Shown here piece by piece: positions 7,880 to 16,300 of a DNA stretch of 64,000 bases. The stretch covers positions 992,001 to 1,056,000 of the forward strand of contig NZ_JBIRXP010000001.1 in assembly GCF_044389085.1 (NCBI RefSeq), written 5' to 3'. Source of the stretch: Isoptericola sp044389085. GTDB lineage: Bacteria > Actinomycetota > Actinomycetes > Actinomycetales > Cellulomonadaceae. Every line of letters begins with the position of its first letter. Position 1 is the stretch's first letter. The position numbers and the translations under genes were made by a program. The notes under the pieces are model-generated. The model was not told the DNA's origin. It did no database searches and saw nothing but the letters and a program-made list of their open reading frames with translations.

Positions 7880-8527
7880 ATGACCCTCACCATCGATCCG
7901 GCCGCCACCGCAGGCCTCGTGACCCGGGAGATCCGCACCGGCCGGCGTGACGGCGCCCCGACGAAGATCGCGGTCGCGCGCCGCACCTACACCACCGACC
8001 GCCCCGACCTGTGGGAGGCCGTCACGACCCCGGAGCGCATCGCGCGCTGGTTCCTGCCGGTCAGCGGCGACCTCACCGTCGGCGGGCGCTACCAGCTCGA
8101 GGGCAACGCCGGGGGCACCGTCGAGCGCTGCGACGCACCCGAGAGGTTCGCCGTCACCTGGGAGTTCGGGGGCTCCGTCTCCTGGTTGGAGGTCTCCCTG
8201 ACCGAGACGGGCACCGGCACCGTGCTGGAGCTCGTCCACGAGGCCTCGGTGCCGCAGGAGCTGTGGGACCAGTACGGGCCCGGCGCCACGGGCGTCGGCT
8301 GGGACCTCGGCCTCGTGGGGCTGGGGCTGCACGTCGCGGACCCGGGCGCCCCGTTCGACCCGCAGGCCGCGGAGGCCTGGTCCCTGTCCCCGGAGGGCGT
8401 CGAGTTCGCCCGCCTCGCCGCCGCGGGATGGGCCGACGCCGCGATCGCCGACGGGGACGCCCCGGACGCCGCCCGCGCGGCCGCCGAGCGCACGGTCGCG
8501 TTCTACACCACGGCGCCGGAGGCCTGA
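7880..8527 (+). CDS. SRPBCC (AHSA1-type) domain protein
   Basis: 215-residue protein with a START/Bet v1-like hydrophobic-cavity fold of the AHSA1 type: TYTTDRPDLWEAVTTPERIARWFLPVSGDL near residues 33-65 is the typical opening, followed by GGRYQLEGNAGG and FAVTWEFGG. Such proteins bind small hydrophobic ligands and are very often co-transcribed with an ArsR repressor, as here. A strong AGGAGG precedes the ATG. Its stop overlaps the next start (TGATG), so the two are translationally coupled. Confidence 0.85.
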   Translation: MTLTIDPAATAGLVTREIRTGRRDGAPTKIAVARRTYTTDRPDLWEAVTTPERIARWFLPVSGDLTVGGRYQLEGNAGGTVERCDAPERFAVTWEFGGSVSWLEVSLTETGTGTVLELVHEASVPQELWDQYGPGATGVGWDLGLVGLGLHVADPGAPFDPQAAEAWSLSPEGVEFARLAAAGWADAAIADGDAPDAARAAAERTVAFYTTAPEA

Positions 8528-8952
8528 TGCCCGAGGCGGCCGGCGACCCCCGGGCGGCTCCCGGCCGCGGCGTCTTCGAGGCGTTGGGCGACCCGGTCCG
8601 GCGCCGCCTGCTGGAGCTGCTCGCCGGGGGCGAGCGGCCCGCGGGGGCTCTGGTCGGGGCCCTGCAGGCCGAGACCCGGATCTCCCAGCCCGCGGTCTCC
8701 CAGCACCTGCGGGTGCTGCGGGACGCCCACCTCGTGACCGTCCGGGCGGAGGGCACGCTGCGCCTCTATGCGGTCGACGACGCCGGGCTCGACGTCGTGC
8801 GTGCCTGGCTGGCCCGCTTCACCGAGCCGTTCGCGCAGCCGCTCGACGCCCTCGAGACGGAGCTGGCACGCGGGCGACGGGCACGACGCGCGGCGACGGG
8901 ACGCACCGGGGTCGGCGCGGGGGGCGAGCCCTCGCAGGACCGGGCCGGCTGA
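8527..8952 (+). CDS. ArsR-family winged-helix repressor
   Basis: 141-residue regulator. The helix-turn-helix region ISQPAVSQHLRVLRDAHLV lies near residues 47-65, followed by the wing VRAEGTLRLYAV. No Cys metal site is present, so this is a non-metal ArsR of the kind paired with SRPBCC proteins. It probably binds the perfect palindrome at 7845-7864 and controls its own operon. The C-terminus is a basic low-complexity tail. A small GGCTGA/TCAGCC stem at 8947-8961 overlaps the stop and may be a weak terminator shared with the convergent GNAT gene. Confidence 0.88.
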   Translation: MPEAAGDPRAAPGRGVFEALGDPVRRRLLELLAGGERPAGALVGALQAETRISQPAVSQHLRVLRDAHLVTVRAEGTLRLYAVDDAGLDVVRAWLARFTEPFAQPLDALETELARGRRARRAATGRTGVGAGGEPSQDRAG

Positions 8953-8955
8953 GCC

Positions 8956-9588
8956 TCAGCCTCCGGTCGGGGCCAGGTCACGGCGCAGGACCCACCGCGG
9001 CAGGCGCCCGCTGGTGGCGGCCGTGCCGCCGACCCGGTCGAAGCCCACGGACTCGAACAGCCCCACCGTGCCCACGAACGCCGCGCCCACCGGGACACGG
9101 CGCCCGGGCTCCGGCTCGATCGGGAAGCCCTGGACGGCGTGCGCCCCCTGGTCGCGCGCGTAGTCCACGGCCGCGGCGAGCAGCGCGCGGGCCACCCCCT
9201 GACGGCGGTAGCCCGGCCGGACGACGAAGCACATCACGGCCCAGGTCGTCGCCCACTCGGCCTCCTCGACGCGGGGCAGCACCCGCGAACGCTGGAGCGA
9301 CGACGCCGCGGACACCGGCGCGAGGCCCACCCAGCCGACCACCGTGTCCCCCGAGCCCTCCTGCCCCTCCCGGCCCTGCGTGTCCGGGAGGTAGGCGAGG
9401 AGGCCGGGGGCCGGGGTGCGGCCGGACAGGTCCTTCAGGTGGTCGCGCCGGCCGCCGACGGGCAGCCCGCGGGGCTGGCGCCAGTGCAGGCACCAGCAGG
9501 CGTCGGGCCGGCCGCGCGGGTTGAGCATCGTCACCACGTCGTCGAACCGGTCCACCCCCGCCGGTGCGATCCGGAGCCCGGAGGTCAT
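8956..9588 (-). CDS. GNAT acetyltransferase
   Basis: 210-residue acetyltransferase. The acetyl-CoA site is clear in VMCFVVRPGYRRQGVARAL near residues 120-140 (V-x-x-x-x-RxxGxA pattern). The N-terminus has PDACWCLHWRQPRG, common in actinobacterial GNAT proteins of unknown substrate. The frame runs far upstream, but the ATG at 9588 has TAGCCT 7 bases before it and fits the domain start. It lies 47 bases downstream of dnaE2 on the same strand but has its own promoter signal. Confidence 0.8.
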   Translation of the reverse strand: MTSGLRIAPAGVDRFDDVVTMLNPRGRPDACWCLHWRQPRGLPVGGRRDHLKDLSGRTPAPGLLAYLPDTQGREGQEGSGDTVVGWVGLAPVSAASSLQRSRVLPRVEEAEWATTWAVMCFVVRPGYRRQGVARALLAAAVDYARDQGAHAVQGFPIEPEPGRRVPVGAAFVGTVGLFESVGFDRVGGTAATSGRLPRWVLRRDLAPTGG

Positions 9589-9635
9589 GCCCGCCAGGCT
9601 AGGCGGCGGCGGGCCGGCACGCCCGGGCGCCGGCG

Positions 9636-12600
9636 TCACCGGAAGTCCCGCGACCGCGTCGCCACCGGCAGCCGCAGCGGCGCGAGGTGCTCGGCGAGCA
9701 GGTTGACCGCGCCGTCGGCGCTCTCGACCCGGCCGCGGACCACCATCGCGGGCGCGCCGCGCGCCACGGTCCGGAACCGGCGCCACAACCCCGCGGTGCA
9801 GATGACGTTGAGCAGCCCCGTCTCGTCCTCGAGCGACAGGAACGTCACGCCGCCCGCCGTGCCCGGGCGCTGCCGGTGCGTCACGACGCCGCCCACCGCC
9901 ACCCGCCGGCCGGGCTCCGTGGCGCACACCCCCGCGACGGTGAGCACCCCCGCCCTCTCCAGCCCCTCGCGCACGTGCTCCAGCGGCGACGTCGATCCGG
10001 GCGTGATGCCCGTGGCCCAGGCGTCGGCGACGTCCGTCTCGACCGGGGTCATCCCCGGCAGGGTCGGGGCGTCGACGCCGACGGACACGCCCGGCAGGGT
10101 GCCCGGCCCCTCCTGGCCGAGCGCCCCCGCCGCCCACAGCGCCTCGCGGCGCCCGGCGCCCAGGCCCTCGGTGGCGCCCGCGGTGGCGAGCGCCTCCAGC
10201 TGGGCGGTGCTGAGCCCGACGCGGCGGGCCAGGTCGCGCAGGTCGCGGAACGGGCCGTGCTCGGCCCGCTCGGCGACCATCTGCTCGGCCAGGTCCTCGC
10301 CGACGCCGCGCACCGCGGACAGCCCGATCCGCACGGCGAGCGCCGGGTCGGGCGGCGGCCCGAAGCCGCCGTCCTCGCGGGGCGGCTCCCCGGACCCGTC
10401 CCGCGCCAGCCGCTCCACGCAGGCCAGCGCCCGGGAGGCGTTGACGTCCGGGCGCAGCACCTGCACCCCGTGCCGGCGGGCGTCGGCGGCGAGCGACTGC
10501 GGCGAGTAGAACCCCATGGGTTGCGCCGCCAGGAGCCCGGCGTAGAACGCGGCCGGGTGGTGCACCTTGAGCCACGAGCTCGCGTACACGAGGTAGGCGA
10601 ACGAGTAGGCGTGCGACTCGGGGAAGCCGAAGTCGGCGAACGCCTTGAGCTTGTCGTAGATCTCCTCGCGCACGGCCGGGTCGTCCACCCCCTTCTTCCG
10701 CATCCCCTCCATGAGTCGCCCGCGCAGGGCCTCCATCCGCTCGACGGACCGCTTGGAGCCCATCGCCCGACGCAGCCGGTCGGACTCGGCGGGGGTGAAC
10801 CCCGCCACGTCGATCGCCATCTGCATGAGCTGCTCCTGGAACAGGGGCACGCCCTTGGTCTTGCTCAGGGACTTCTCCAGCAGCGGGTGCAGGTAGGTCA
10901 CGGGCTCGCGGCCGCGGGCCCGCTCGATGTACGGGTGCACGGACCCGCCCTGGATGGGGCCGGGCCGGATGAGCGCGACCTCGATGACGATGTCGTAGAA
11001 CACCCGGGGCCGCAGGCGCGGCAGGGTGGCCATCTGGGCGCGCGACTCCACCTGGAACACCCCGACCGTGTCGGCGGCGCACAGCAGGTCGTACACCTCC
11101 GGGTCGTCGTCGGGCAGGCCGTGCAGCGTGAGCCGCTCCCCCGTGTGCTCGGCGACGGAGTCGAACGCGTACCGGATGGCGGTGAGCATCCCGAGGCCGA
11201 GCAGGTCGAACTTCACCAGCCCGGCGTCCGCGCAGTCCTCCTTGTCCCACTGCAGCACCGTGCGCCCCTCCATCCGCGCCCACTCCACGGGGCAGACCTC
11301 GATCACCGGGCGGTCGCACATGACCATCCCGCCGGAGTGGATGCCCAGGTGGCGCGGCAGGCGCAGCATGCGGTCCGCCAGGTCGAGCACGGGGCCGGGG
11401 ATCTGCCCCTCCTCCTCGGCCGACGGCGGCCGCTGCGCAGGCACGACGTCGTGGGCGTCGTCGGCACGCCGCGCCTCGCCCTCGTCCGTCGCGAGGGGGT
11501 CGACGACGCGGCCGTAGCCGAGGGACGGCGTCCAGTCCCTCGGGCCGGTCCCCGGCAGGTGCCCCTGGTAGGGGCGATCGGAACGCGGCTGGCCGGCCCC
11601 CGTCGGGAGCGCCTCCGCCGGGCCCCACAGCGCGGCCACGCGCGCGTCCTTGGCCGCGGCCCGGTTCACCGGCGTCCCGCCCCCGGAGCCGCCGGAGCCC
11701 GCGGCCGCCCGGGCGGCCTGCGCCGCGGCGTCGGCCGCCGGGCTGGCCGGGTCCGGCCCCCGCAGCGACCCCCAGCGCTCGATGGACTTGCTCCACGCGT
11801 CCTGCTGCCCGACGTCGTACCCGAGGGCGCGGGCGGCGTCGCGCACCGCGGACCGCGGCCGGTAGGAGATCACGTTGGCGACCTGCGCCGCGTGCTGCCG
11901 GCCGAACTTCGCATAGACGTGCTGGATGACCTCCTCGCGGCGCCCGGACTCGATGTCGATGTCGATGTCCGGCGGCCCGTCCCGCTCGGGCGCGAGGAAG
12001 CGCTCGAACAGCAGGCCGTGCTTCACGGCGTCGACCGCGGTGATGCCCAGCGCGTAGCAGACCGCCGAGTTGGCGGCGCTCCCGCGGCCCTGGCACAGGA
12101 TCCCCTCCCGGCGGCAGAACTCCACGAGGTCGTAGACGACGAGGAAGTAACCGGGGAAGGTCAGGTCCTCGATGACGCGCAGCTCGTGGTCGATCTGCGC
12201 CCACGCCGCACTGTTCCCGGCACTGTTCCCGTCCCCGTTCCCGGCACCGCCCGCCGCGGGCCGCGGGCCGTACCGCTCCGTGGCGCCCCGCCGCACCAGC
12301 TCGCGCAGCCAGCTGGCCTCGTCGTGACCCGCCGGCACCGGGTAGGGCGGCAGGTTCGGCGCCACCAGGCGCAGGTCGAAGGCGCACTCCGCCGCGAGCC
12401 CCGCCGCCGTGGGGACGGCGCGCGGGTGGCGCCGGTGCAGCGCACGCATCTCGGCGGCCGAGCGCAGGTGCGCGACCGGTGCACCGGGCAGCCAGCCGTC
12501 CAGGCCCTCGAGCGAGGAGCGCGCCCGCACGGCGGCCAGGGCGCCCGCCAGGTCCGCGTCGCGCGGGCGGGCGTAGTGCGCGTTCGCCGTCGCGACGAGC

Positions 12601-13313
12601 GGCAGGCGCGCGTCCTGGGCGAGGGCGGCGAGCGCGTCGTGCAGGTCGGCGTCGCGCGGGTCACCGGTCGCGGTGAGCTCGACGGCCACGTTGTCGCGGC
12701 CGAACGTGGCGACCAGCAGGTCGAGCTCGCGACGCGCCGCGTCGACACCGCCCGCCGGGGCGGTGAGGGCGCGCCGGACGGCACCCTTGCGGCACCCGGT
12801 GAGCACGAGCCACTCGCCGCCCGCCTCGGCGCCGAGGTGCTCGAGGTCGTACCGGGCCTTGCCCTTGACCCCGGCGTCCAGGTGGGCGGTCGCGATCGCG
12901 CGGGACAGGTTCCGGTAACCCTGGTCGCCGCGCGCCAGCACCAGCAGGTGGGTGGCCCGCGGGTCGGGGACGCCGGTGGGCGGGTCGAGCACCGGCCGGC
13001 TCCCGGCGGTCCCCGGCGCCGCGCCGGGGGTCACCGGGGCGGGCAGGTGCAGCTCGGCGCCGAAGACCGTGGGCAGCCCCACCTTGCGCGCCGCCTCCGC
13101 GAAGCGCACCACCCCGTACAGCCCGTCGTGGTCGGTCAGCGCCAGCGCCTCCAGCCCGAGGCGCGCGCCCTCGGCCGCCAGCTCCTCCGGGTGCGACGCA
13201 CCGTCGAGGAAGCTGAACGCCGAGTGCGCGTGCAGCTCGGCGTACCCGCCCGTCATCCGCCCCGTCACCGCCCTTCCCTCGCCGAGACCGCGGTCCCGCT
13301 CCGCCTCAGTCAT
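9636..13313 (-). CDS. dnaE2: Error-prone DNA polymerase III alpha subunit DnaE2
   Basis: 1225-residue C-family polymerase of the DnaE2/ImuC type that performs SOS translesion synthesis. The N-terminal PHP domain starts at YAELHAHSAFSFLDGA (residue ~24) with LTDHDGLYG; the catalytic Asp motif PDIDIDIESGRR is near residue 450; QVESRAQM and the thumb/fingers motif GSKRSVERM follow; an OB domain (VAVGGVVTHRQRPG) is near the C-terminus. Usual length is about 1080-1100; the excess is an Ala/Gly/Pro-rich insertion of about 120 residues near 513-635, right after WSKSIERWG. The start overlaps the end of imuB by 8 bases, so it is the third gene of imuA'-imuB-dnaE2 and should be induced through the LexA site at 16024. 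Confidence 0.96.
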   Translation of the reverse strand: MTEAERDRGLGEGRAVTGRMTGGYAELHAHSAFSFLDGASHPEELAAEGARLGLEALALTDHDGLYGVVRFAEAARKVGLPTVFGAELHLPAPVTPGAAPGTAGSRPVLDPPTGVPDPRATHLLVLARGDQGYRNLSRAIATAHLDAGVKGKARYDLEHLGAEAGGEWLVLTGCRKGAVRRALTAPAGGVDAARRELDLLVATFGRDNVAVELTATGDPRDADLHDALAALAQDARLPLVATANAHYARPRDADLAGALAAVRARSSLEGLDGWLPGAPVAHLRSAAEMRALHRRHPRAVPTAAGLAAECAFDLRLVAPNLPPYPVPAGHDEASWLRELVRRGATERYGPRPAAGGAGNGDGNSAGNSAAWAQIDHELRVIEDLTFPGYFLVVYDLVEFCRREGILCQGRGSAANSAVCYALGITAVDAVKHGLLFERFLAPERDGPPDIDIDIESGRREEVIQHVYAKFGRQHAAQVANVISYRPRSAVRDAARALGYDVGQQDAWSKSIERWGSLRGPDPASPAADAAAQAARAAAGSGGSGGGTPVNRAAAKDARVAALWGPAEALPTGAGQPRSDRPYQGHLPGTGPRDWTPSLGYGRVVDPLATDEGEARRADDAHDVVPAQRPPSAEEEGQIPGPVLDLADRMLRLPRHLGIHSGGMVMCDRPVIEVCPVEWARMEGRTVLQWDKEDCADAGLVKFDLLGLGMLTAIRYAFDSVAEHTGERLTLHGLPDDDPEVYDLLCAADTVGVFQVESRAQMATLPRLRPRVFYDIVIEVALIRPGPIQGGSVHPYIERARGREPVTYLHPLLEKSLSKTKGVPLFQEQLMQMAIDVAGFTPAESDRLRRAMGSKRSVERMEALRGRLMEGMRKKGVDDPAVREEIYDKLKAFADFGFPESHAYSFAYLVYASSWLKVHHPAAFYAGLLAAQPMGFYSPQSLAADARRHGVQVLRPDVNASRALACVERLARDGSGEPPREDGGFGPPPDPALAVRIGLSAVRGVGEDLAEQMVAERAEHGPFRDLRDLARRVGLSTAQLEALATAGATEGLGAGRREALWAAGALGQEGPGTLPGVSVGVDAPTLPGMTPVETDVADAWATGITPGSTSPLEHVREGLERAGVLTVAGVCATEPGRRVAVGGVVTHRQRPGTAGGVTFLSLEDETGLLNVICTAGLWRRFRTVARGAPAMVVRGRVESADGAVNLLAEHLAPLRLPVATRSRDFR

Positions 13314-15042
13314 AGAACGCCTCCACCTGCCACCGGCCGCCGGACTGCGCCAGCAGCAGCGCCCGCCCGTCGTCGAGCACCGCCTGCAGGTAGACGCGGC
13401 GGGCTCCCCCGTCCGCCGACCACCAGCGCTCGGCGAGCGGCCAGGGGCCGGCCCAGCCGGTCACCGCGGCCATGTCCTGCGCCCGGCCTGCCCCGCCCGT
13501 GCACGCGACCGCGGCGGGCTCCCCGCTCATCGCGAGCCGGGCGTCCACGACGACGTCGCGCCCCGCGGCGTCGAGCACGCGGGCGGGCACCGGCTCGTCC
13601 GGCAGCCCGGCGGGCGCGGGGCTGGGCAGGGCGCCCGGCCAGGGCAGGCCCGGGTCGCGGCCTGCGCCGCCCTCCGTGCCGAAGGGCACGAGCCGCACCC
13701 GGTCGCGGGGCCCGCGGCCGCCCTGCAGCTCCACCGTGAGCACGGCGTGCCCGCCGAGCAGCCCCTGCACCCGCCCGAGCGCCCGCCGGGCGCGCTCGCC
13801 CTCGCCGGCGTCCGCGCCCCACAGGCCGGGCTGGTGGGTCGTCGCCGGGACGACGTCCTCCGCCGCCAGCGCCAGGTACGCGATCGGCGCGACGACCGGG
13901 TCCGCCTCACCCCCGCGCCGGGCGGACGTCGCGGTCAGCCAGCCCTCGAGCTGCCACCGCACCCGGTCGGTGATCCGCGCCGCGCTCATGCCGCCGGCCG
14001 CGGCGTCGTCCGTGCGCCACACGCGCTCCAGCACGGCGCCCTCGCCCGCCTCCCCGCCGACGTCGTCCCCGCCGAGGTCGGCGCCCGCGGTGCGCGCGGT
14101 GATCCGCAGCCGCCCGCAGGCCAGCCCGCGCGTGGCGAGCAGGTCGTGCAGCGCGGTGGCCAGGCGGCGCGCGGCGAAGGTCGCGACGTCGACCCGCAGG
14201 GCGGGCGGGTCGAGCTCCTCCGCGACGGCCAGGTCCTCCTCGACGCGGCGCCGCGCCGGCGGGCGCAGGTCCTCGCCGCGGGCCAGCCGCTGCGCCCAGG
14301 CGCCGAGATCGCCGAACCGCGCCTGCACGCTCGCGGCGGGCAGGGCGGCCAGGTCGCCGAGGGTGCGCAGGCCGAGCCGCCACCACAGCCCGGCCGCCTC
14401 CCGCACGGCGGCCACGCCGGCCGGGTCGCAGACGGCGTGCACCAGCTCTCCCACGGGGCGGTCGGCGAGGAACGCCGCGGACCCGCCCAGGGGAACGACG
14501 GCGTCCTCGCGGGCGGCCAGCACCGCCGCGAGCAGCCCGTCGGCGACGCCCACCTGGCTCTCGTGCCCGGTACGCGCGGCGACGGCGCCCACCAGCGCCT
14601 GCGCCAGCGCGAGCTCGGAGCCGTGGTAGCGCGCGGCCCCGCCCGCCGGCAGCAGGAGCAGCCCCGGTCGGGCGACCTCCAGGCCCGCCACCACCGTCTC
14701 GGCGGCGAGCGCCACCGGCTCGAACTCCCGCGCGTCGCGGGCGTCGTCGGCCGCCAGCAGCGCCACCTCGGGGCATCGTTCCTGCGCCTGCCGGCGCCGC
14801 ATCCCCCGCCGCACCCCCTGGGCGCGGGCGACCGCCGAGACCGCCACGACGGTGTGCCCCGCGCCCGACCCGCCGCCCGAGCGGGCGCCGAGCACCGCCG
14901 CAGGCACGTGCGCGTCCAGCCCCGCGCCCGCCAGGGCCGCGACCACCGGCCAGTCCGGGACCCACAGCACGGCCGTCCTCGACGCGCCCCCGGACGAGGC
15001 CGCCCCGAGCAGCCCTCCGCCAGCCTCCTTGCCGCCCGCCAT
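13306..15042 (-). CDS. imuB: ImuB, Y-family polymerase-like mutasome scaffold
   Basis: 578-residue protein of the inactive Y-family (DinB-like) group that links DnaE2 to the sliding clamp. It begins with TAVLWVPDWPVVAA near residue 21; AVSAVARAQGVRRGMRRRQAQERCP near 70 is the typical palm-fingers segment; a helix-hairpin region LWWRLGLRTLGDLAALP follows. Near residue 420 is HQPGLWG, which matches the beta-clamp motif region QLPLWG of mycobacterial ImuB except at one position. The ATG at 15042 overlaps the imuA' stop (TGATG), and the end overlaps dnaE2. Family members lack the catalytic acidic residues; I did not align every position. Confidence 0.93.
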   Translation of the reverse strand: MAGGKEAGGGLLGAASSGGASRTAVLWVPDWPVVAALAGAGLDAHVPAAVLGARSGGGSGAGHTVVAVSAVARAQGVRRGMRRRQAQERCPEVALLAADDARDAREFEPVALAAETVVAGLEVARPGLLLLPAGGAARYHGSELALAQALVGAVAARTGHESQVGVADGLLAAVLAAREDAVVPLGGSAAFLADRPVGELVHAVCDPAGVAAVREAAGLWWRLGLRTLGDLAALPAASVQARFGDLGAWAQRLARGEDLRPPARRRVEEDLAVAEELDPPALRVDVATFAARRLATALHDLLATRGLACGRLRITARTAGADLGGDDVGGEAGEGAVLERVWRTDDAAAGGMSAARITDRVRWQLEGWLTATSARRGGEADPVVAPIAYLALAAEDVVPATTHQPGLWGADAGEGERARRALGRVQGLLGGHAVLTVELQGGRGPRDRVRLVPFGTEGGAGRDPGLPWPGALPSPAPAGLPDEPVPARVLDAAGRDVVVDARLAMSGEPAAVACTGGAGRAQDMAAVTGWAGPWPLAERWWSADGGARRVYLQAVLDDGRALLLAQSGGRWQVEAFYD

Positions 15043-15947
15043 CACGCCACCCGCAGCCGAGCAGGGCTCCGACCGGCGCCGACGGCGCGCTCGGGCCCGT
15101 GCTCGTCGGTGCGCTCGTCGGTGCGCTCGTCGGTGCGCTCGACGGTGTGCTCGGCGAGGCCCTGACCGACGCCCGGAGCAGCGGGCCCGCCGACGACCCG
15201 CTCGACCCGCAGCGGCACGTCCACCTCGATCTCGAGGGGCCGGGCGGCGGCCCCGCGCCCGGTGCGCCGCACGCGCAGGGTGCGGCGGCGCAGCCAGCCG
15301 GCGCCGTGATCGACGCCGGACCAGGTGCCGCCCCGCGCGTCGAGGGTGACGTGCGCGCCGGGCCACGCCGCCTGCGCCACCAGCACCGCGCCCCGCTCCC
15401 GGGCGCGCGCGGCCAGCCGGCGCCGGTCGCCGTCGAGCAGCGTGGCGCCGGGGCCGACGACCACCACGTCCATCCCGTCGAGCAGCGCGGCGAGGGCCGC
15501 CGGCGCGTCCGGGCCGGGGGCGGGCACGAGCACGGTCCGCCCGAGCGCGATCCCGGCGTCCGCGGCGGCCAGCATCCCGACGCCCGGCGCGCCGACGAGC
15601 GCGACCCACGCGCCGGACCGCGACGCCTCCGCCAGCAGCGCGAGCAGGAGCGTGGTCGAGCCGCGCACGGCGAGCACCGTGCCCGCGGCCAGGCCGCCGT
15701 CGGGCAGGAGGCCCGCCAGCGCCGGGTGCACCGGCAGCAGGCGGCCGCCCGGCTCCGTCGCACGACCGCCGAGGCGCCGGCCGGGGTGCGGGAGGGAATG
15801 CTGGGCGGCGCGCTGGCCGGTGCGCTGCTCCGCCGCCCGCAGCGCGGCCCGCGCGACGGCGGCACGATCGACGGCGGCACGGTCGAGCGGGCGGTCGCGC
15901 TCGGACAGCGGGCGGACCGCGGTCCGCGGCGGGGCGACGACCGTCAC
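15042..15947 (-). CDS. imuA': ImuA', RecA-like accessory protein of the SOS mutasome
   Basis: 301-residue accessory protein needed with ImuB and DnaE2 for damage-induced mutagenesis. The RecA-like core is visible in VHPALAGLLPDGGLAAGTVLAV and GAWVALVGAPGVGMLAAADAGIALGR; a strict Walker A is not obvious, as in this family. The open frame allows a GTG at 16043, but that would put the LexA operator inside the gene. The GTG at 15947 has GGGAGG 4 bases upstream and begins MTVVAPPRT, so it is preferred. The C-terminus carries a tandem repeat coding ERTD (15101-15150). It is the first gene of the imuA'-imuB-dnaE2 operon. Confidence 0.88.
   Translation of the reverse strand: MTVVAPPRTAVRPLSERDRPLDRAAVDRAAVARAALRAAEQRTGQRAAQHSLPHPGRRLGGRATEPGGRLLPVHPALAGLLPDGGLAAGTVLAVRGSTTLLLALLAEASRSGAWVALVGAPGVGMLAAADAGIALGRTVLVPAPGPDAPAALAALLDGMDVVVVGPGATLLDGDRRRLAARARERGAVLVAQAAWPGAHVTLDARGGTWSGVDHGAGWLRRRTLRVRRTGRGAAARPLEIEVDVPLRVERVVGGPAAPGVGQGLAEHTVERTDERTDERTDEHGPERAVGAGRSPARLRVA
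15101..15150 (-). repeat. 12-bp tandem repeat in the imuA' 3' end
   Basis: About four copies of a 12-base unit (tgcgctcgtcgg on the plus strand), two of them diverged, coding ERTD repeats in the ImuA' tail. Such repeats can change copy number by slippage without breaking the frame. Confidence 0.7.
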
Positions 15948-16023
15948 GCGACCTCCCCCCGAGCCCACGCGGGCGGCACCCGGCAGACCAATGCTCAGCA
16001 ACGACCGGACGACGGTCGTCGAG

Positions 16024-16039
16024 TCGAACATCTGTTCGA
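16024..16039. promoter_or_regulatory. LexA (SOS) box of the imuA'-imuB-dnaE2 operon
   Basis: TCGAACATCTGTTCGA is a perfect match to the actinobacterial SOS operator TCGAAC-N4-GTTCGA. It lies 10 bases downstream of the predicted -10 and about 77 bases before the chosen imuA' start, so bound LexA would block initiation. Confidence 0.95.
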
Positions 16040-16048
16040 ACACTGCCA

Positions 16049-16077
16049 GTAGACGTCCCGACGGCGACGGCTGTCAA
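16049..16077 (-). promoter_or_regulatory. Promoter of the imu operon
   Basis: On the minus strand a consensus -35 TTGACA (16077-16072) is followed after 17 bases by a -10 TCTACT (16054-16049). The LexA box covers the expected start point. No other near-consensus sigma-A promoter was noticed nearby. Confidence 0.75.
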
Positions 16078-16129
16078 CCGCGCAGGTCGCCGCCATTTCC
16101 GTGGCCGCATCCCGTCGCCCCGCACGCAT

Positions 16130-16187
16130 CGTGCGTGCTGACTCGTTCCCCGTTCGGCGGAAATGAGGAACAAGTCAGCACGCACGT
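16130..16187. repeat. Dispersed long-hairpin element, copy 1
   Basis: Inverted repeat with 20-base arms (16130-16149 and 16168-16187, one mismatch) and an 18-base loop. The right arm and flank (16165-16189) are identical over 25 bases to 45562-45586. It lies between the divergent imu and alcohol dehydrogenase promoters, so it is not simply a terminator of either. Confidence 0.75.
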
Positions 16188-16219
16188 CGATCGCGCGGAC
16201 ACCTCTCGTGTACGCTGCC

Positions 16220-16249
16220 CTCGACATACCGCGCAGTCGGTATGTCGAG
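16220..16249. promoter_or_regulatory. TetR-type operator, site A (alcohol dehydrogenase operon)
   Basis: Perfect 12-bp arms CTCGACATACCG / CGGTATGTCGAG with a 6-base spacer. The 20-base core (16225-16244) is the exact reverse complement of site B at 23263-23282, and related cores lie at 32465 and 35844. It sits 52 bases before the GTG at 16301. Confidence 0.8.
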
Positions 16250-16300
16250 CGAAGGGGCTCCCGGGAGCAGACTGGGCCCTCGACGACGAGGAGGTCGACC

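Noticed and set aside
12182..12260. Repeated GTTCCCGGCACTGTTCCCG-like sequence in dnaE2 as a mobile element end
   Set aside because: It is a short in-frame codon repeat (coding GNS/AGN units) within a real gene, with no flanking duplication.
9687..13739. A 1350-codon plus-strand frame opposite dnaE2-imuB
   Set aside because: It lies antisense to two well-supported genes and reads as Arg/His/Glu-rich low complexity, as expected from reversed actinobacterial codons.
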